Of a stretch of DNA of 32,227 bases, positions 30,426 to 32,227 are shown one piece after another. The first letter of the stretch is position 1. Every line of letters starts with the position of its first letter. Source of the DNA: Candidatus Micrarchaeaceae archaeon (GTDB lineage: Archaea > Micrarchaeota > Micrarchaeia > Micrarchaeales > Micrarchaeaceae); contig DAIDAE010000010.1 in the NCBI GenBank assembly GCA_027310755.1, forward strand, positions 1-32,227, read 5' to 3'. Position numbers and translations under genes: made by a program. Below the pieces are notes generated by a model. That model saw only the letters and a list, made by a program, of their open reading frames with translations, did not search any database and was not told the DNA's origin.

Positions 30426-31301
30426 ATGTTGGACTACGGCACCGGCATACTTCTTGCGTTCCTCGTGCTCGTCACATACAGCATAGGCGATACATTCGCA
30501 AAGAAGATAGTGCTCAGATTCGGCTATGCCAGGGCCGCGGCGCTCGTGTCTGGAGTCAGCCTGGCTCCGTTTGTCATCCTGTCTTTCTTCATCCACGGCC
30601 AGGCTATAACTGTATATTCCGCCGTGCTTTCCGCAATCTCCGGGATATTCTACGGCATAGGGTTTGTTTTCCTGTACAAGTCCCTGGCCACGGAGCAGAC
30701 CACCAACACCATGTCGCTTTCCGAGTTCTTCAAGGCAGTGCTGGTGCTCTCCGGCGTCTTCCTTTTCGGGAACGCCCTAAATGGCACGCAGTCTACTGGA
30801 ATAATCCTAATTTTTGCCGGTTCGCTGCTCATAATAACTACGGAAAAATTAAGGATAAACAAAAAACTGCTCTACGCGCTCTTCGGTTTCCTGTGCTGGG
30901 CCGCACTGTGGATAATGTTGGGCTATGCCATAGGCGTTTCCGGCAGCTACATACCGGAGGGCATGATCGCCACGCTCTTCGCCCTCGCATCCTCAGCCGC
31001 ATATGCATTCATGACCAGGAGCGCCACGCTCAGCAGGTCGCCTTCCCCAAAAGTCATAAACGGCTACATAGCTGCGGTAGGCATTTCCGTAGGGATAGGC
31101 AGCCTCATATTCACTTTCCTAGTATTCTCTAAGTTGCTTTCCGTTGGGAGCGCGGTGATAGCCCTCACGCCAATAGTGGTCGCCTTGGCGTCCAGGAGAA
31201 TATACCTGGACAAGCTGACTACGGCCCAATTGCTCGGCCTTGCGATAATGGTGATTGGCGCCCTGGCACTGGGGCTGGCGCAGTACCTTCCAGCCATATA
31301 A
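30426..31301 (+). CDS. DMT/EamA-type permease
   Basis: A 291-residue protein with ten predicted helices in two EamA halves. The first half has ILLAFLVLVTYSIGDTFAKK and GIFYGIGFVFLYKSLATEQT; the second has LLYALFGFLCWAALWIMLGY and VIALTPIVVALASRRIYLDK with the short final helix. Drug/metabolite transporters move small metabolites across the cytoplasmic membrane; the substrate is unknown. In contrast to the DMT protein at 14526-15779 there is no extra C-terminal domain. ATG 30426 is preferred over TTG 30408 because TTTAAAAAGG (about 30391-30400) fits a leaderless start there. The gap 30257-30425 contains no other gene that I can support. Confidence 0.85.
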   Translation: MLDYGTGILLAFLVLVTYSIGDTFAKKIVLRFGYARAAALVSGVSLAPFVILSFFIHGQAITVYSAVLSAISGIFYGIGFVFLYKSLATEQTTNTMSLSEFFKAVLVLSGVFLFGNALNGTQSTGIILIFAGSLLIITTEKLRINKKLLYALFGFLCWAALWIMLGYAIGVSGSYIPEGMIATLFALASSAAYAFMTRSATLSRSPSPKVINGYIAAVGISVGIGSLIFTFLVFSKLLSVGSAVIALTPIVVALASRRIYLDKLTTAQLLGLAIMVIGALALGLAQYLPAI

Positions 31302-31358
31302 ATGGCGTGTAGCAAGAAATGTATTAAATCTATCTAGTCATATTTAACGGGGATTATC

Positions 31359-31895
31359 ATGATACTTTCGGACTTCGACCTAAAGGCTGCGATAAACGGG
31401 AAAAGGCTTGTTATAGAACCCTTCGTGGACGAATTGATAAGAGAGAACGGCGTTGACCTGAGGCTGGATAACGAAGTTGGAAGGCACGTGAATAAGAAAG
31501 ACGGATTTATAATGGACCCGTCAAACGAAGAGCACATAGCAAGCAGCTTTGTAATAGAGAAGGGTCTCAAGGAGATGGTACTTGATGCAAGGGAGCAGGT
31601 GCTCCTCACCACTTACGAGAACCTCGAGCTTCCCGACGACCTCATGGGATTCGTCGAATTGAGGAGCTCGTGGGCCAGGCACGGCCTTTCCGTCCCGCCC
31701 ACCATAATAGATGCGGGCTTTGCCGGAAACATAACCTTGGAGGTGATAAACAACTGTCCCTACAAGATAAAACTGCTTCCAATGCAGAGGTTTGCGCATA
31801 TCATATTCGCAAAGACGAGCAGCAAGGTGATGAGCGCTTACTCCGGGCAGTACAAGGGCCAGAAAGGGGTGCGGCTCCCAAAAGTGCTTAAATAA
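31359..31895 (+). CDS. dcd: dCTP deaminase (dUTPase superfamily)
   Basis: An enzyme of 178 residues that deaminates dCTP to dUTP, or as the bifunctional form goes directly to dUMP, the precursor of dTMP. The trimeric dUTPase-fold motifs are clear: MILSDFDLKAAINGKRLVIE at the start, VDLRLDNEVG, then the signature RSSWARHGLSVPPTIIDAGF with the catalytic Glu in GNITLEVINNC. The C-terminal arm is YSGQYKGQKGVRLPK, which closes over the nucleotide. Length is typical. With thymidylate kinase at 9440-10081 it supports retained thymidylate synthesis. It is convergent with the PadR gene, 5 nt apart. Confidence 0.93.
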   Translation: MILSDFDLKAAINGKRLVIEPFVDELIRENGVDLRLDNEVGRHVNKKDGFIMDPSNEEHIASSFVIEKGLKEMVLDAREQVLLTTYENLELPDDLMGFVELRSSWARHGLSVPPTIIDAGFAGNITLEVINNCPYKIKLLPMQRFAHIIFAKTSSKVMSAYSGQYKGQKGVRLPKVLK

Positions 31896-31900
31896 AAGTA

Positions 31901-32197
31901 TCAGCCTTCTATCATGTCCCCAAAGGATCTTACAAAATAAGCCATCGCGCTCTTCAGGGATCGCCTGCCATCCGGAGTTATTGAATACACAATAATTTTT
32001 CCATTTCTCCTGCCGTCTATAAGTTCCCTTTCCTTCATCTCCTTCAAGGCCGGATAGATCGTGCCGGCCTTTGGCTTGTCCCCGCGCCGTTTCTCCATTT
32101 CCTCGGCTATCTGTTCACCGTGCATCGGCCTTTTGGAGAGCAGCCACAGTATCTGGAATGTGAGCATACCCCTCATATCGCATCCATAAGACTTCAT
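31901..32197 (-). CDS. PadR-family transcription regulator
   Basis: A compact winged-helix protein of 98 residues. The PadR hallmark is visible: LTFQILWLLSKRPMHGEQIA, then KAGTIYPALKEMKERELIDG, with the wing in KIIVYSITPDGRRSL. The long C-terminal dimer helix of larger PadR proteins is reduced to about 20 residues. Such regulators usually repress nearby transporter or detoxification genes; the target would be beyond the window or itself. CCTATATTA (about 32207-32215 on the minus strand) is a likely promoter element. It is convergent with dcd. Confidence 0.88.
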   Translation of the reverse strand: MKSYGCDMRGMLTFQILWLLSKRPMHGEQIAEEMEKRRGDKPKAGTIYPALKEMKERELIDGRRNGKIIVYSITPDGRRSLKSAMAYFVRSFGDMIEG

Positions 32198-32227
32198 GAC
32201 GCCACAATAATATAGGACATACTATAT

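Noticed and set aside
1-32227. CRISPR arrays, insertion sequences and rRNA genes
   Set aside because: No regularly spaced repeats, transposase motifs or rRNA signatures were seen on reading both strands.

Overview
This window looks like chromosome from a small-genome DPANN archaeon. The best guess is a Micrarchaeota (ARMAN-type) lineage; that placement is inference. The evidence for an archaeon is ribosomal proteins S8e and L21e, an RNA polymerase Rpb4/RpoF subunit next to DUF655, fibrillarin, an archaeal-type GluRS, class III (pilin/archaellin-like) signal peptides, and many genes with a TATA box 20-30 nt before the start codon and little or no leader. Codon use favours ATA (Ile) and AGG/AGA (Arg) almost throughout. 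Genes are tightly packed and often abut.

Layout. 1-3841: a partial Yip1-like membrane protein, a GT2 glycosyltransferase, the RNA cyclic phosphodiesterase ThpR, S8e, an unknown conserved protein and ornithine carbamoyltransferase. 4023-7432: a membrane-anchored winged-helix protein carrying DUF4382, a LamG-pilin surface protein and two tiny membrane proteins. 7516-10470: a DHA2-type MFS exporter, a short ribbon-helix-helix regulator, tRNA-Glu(TTC), thymidylate kinase and a PRC-barrel protein. 10636-12742: rpoF, DUF655, a degenerate GIY-YIG-like protein and L21e. 12743-12994: a gene-free stretch with a good archaeal promoter followed by three consecutive hairpins, a candidate non-coding RNA. 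12995-15779: a tandem Lrp-like regulator apparently split by a frameshift, divergent from a DMT transporter with an extra C-terminal domain; a large palindrome lies between them. 15879-20988: a cytosolic FKBP, an exported protein abutting GluRS, a zinc-ribbon/repeat protein with fibrillarin, and a HEPN-like protein.

21113-28997 is the most distinctive part. A soluble multi-PAS histidine kinase and a response regulator with a winged helix and a degenerate GGDEF-like domain surround or adjoin several surface-protein genes: a LamG-pilin, a pilin-like protein and two large membrane-anchored extracellular proteins. This suggests, but does not prove, a sensor pathway controlling the cell surface. 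Two-component systems and GGDEF-like domains are uncommon in DPANN archaea.

28988-32227: tRNA-Asn(GTT), whose 5' end overlaps the preceding CDS. It is followed by a degenerate copy of its own 3' end, a 5'-truncated gene remnant and a structured element. Then come an exported FKBP, a 47-residue zinc-ribbon protein, a second DMT permease, dCTP deaminase and a PadR regulator. Thymidylate kinase and dCTP deaminase point to retained dTTP synthesis steps. Two FKBPs, two LamG-pilins and several Asn-X-Ser/Thr-rich exported proteins point to a large investment in the envelope.
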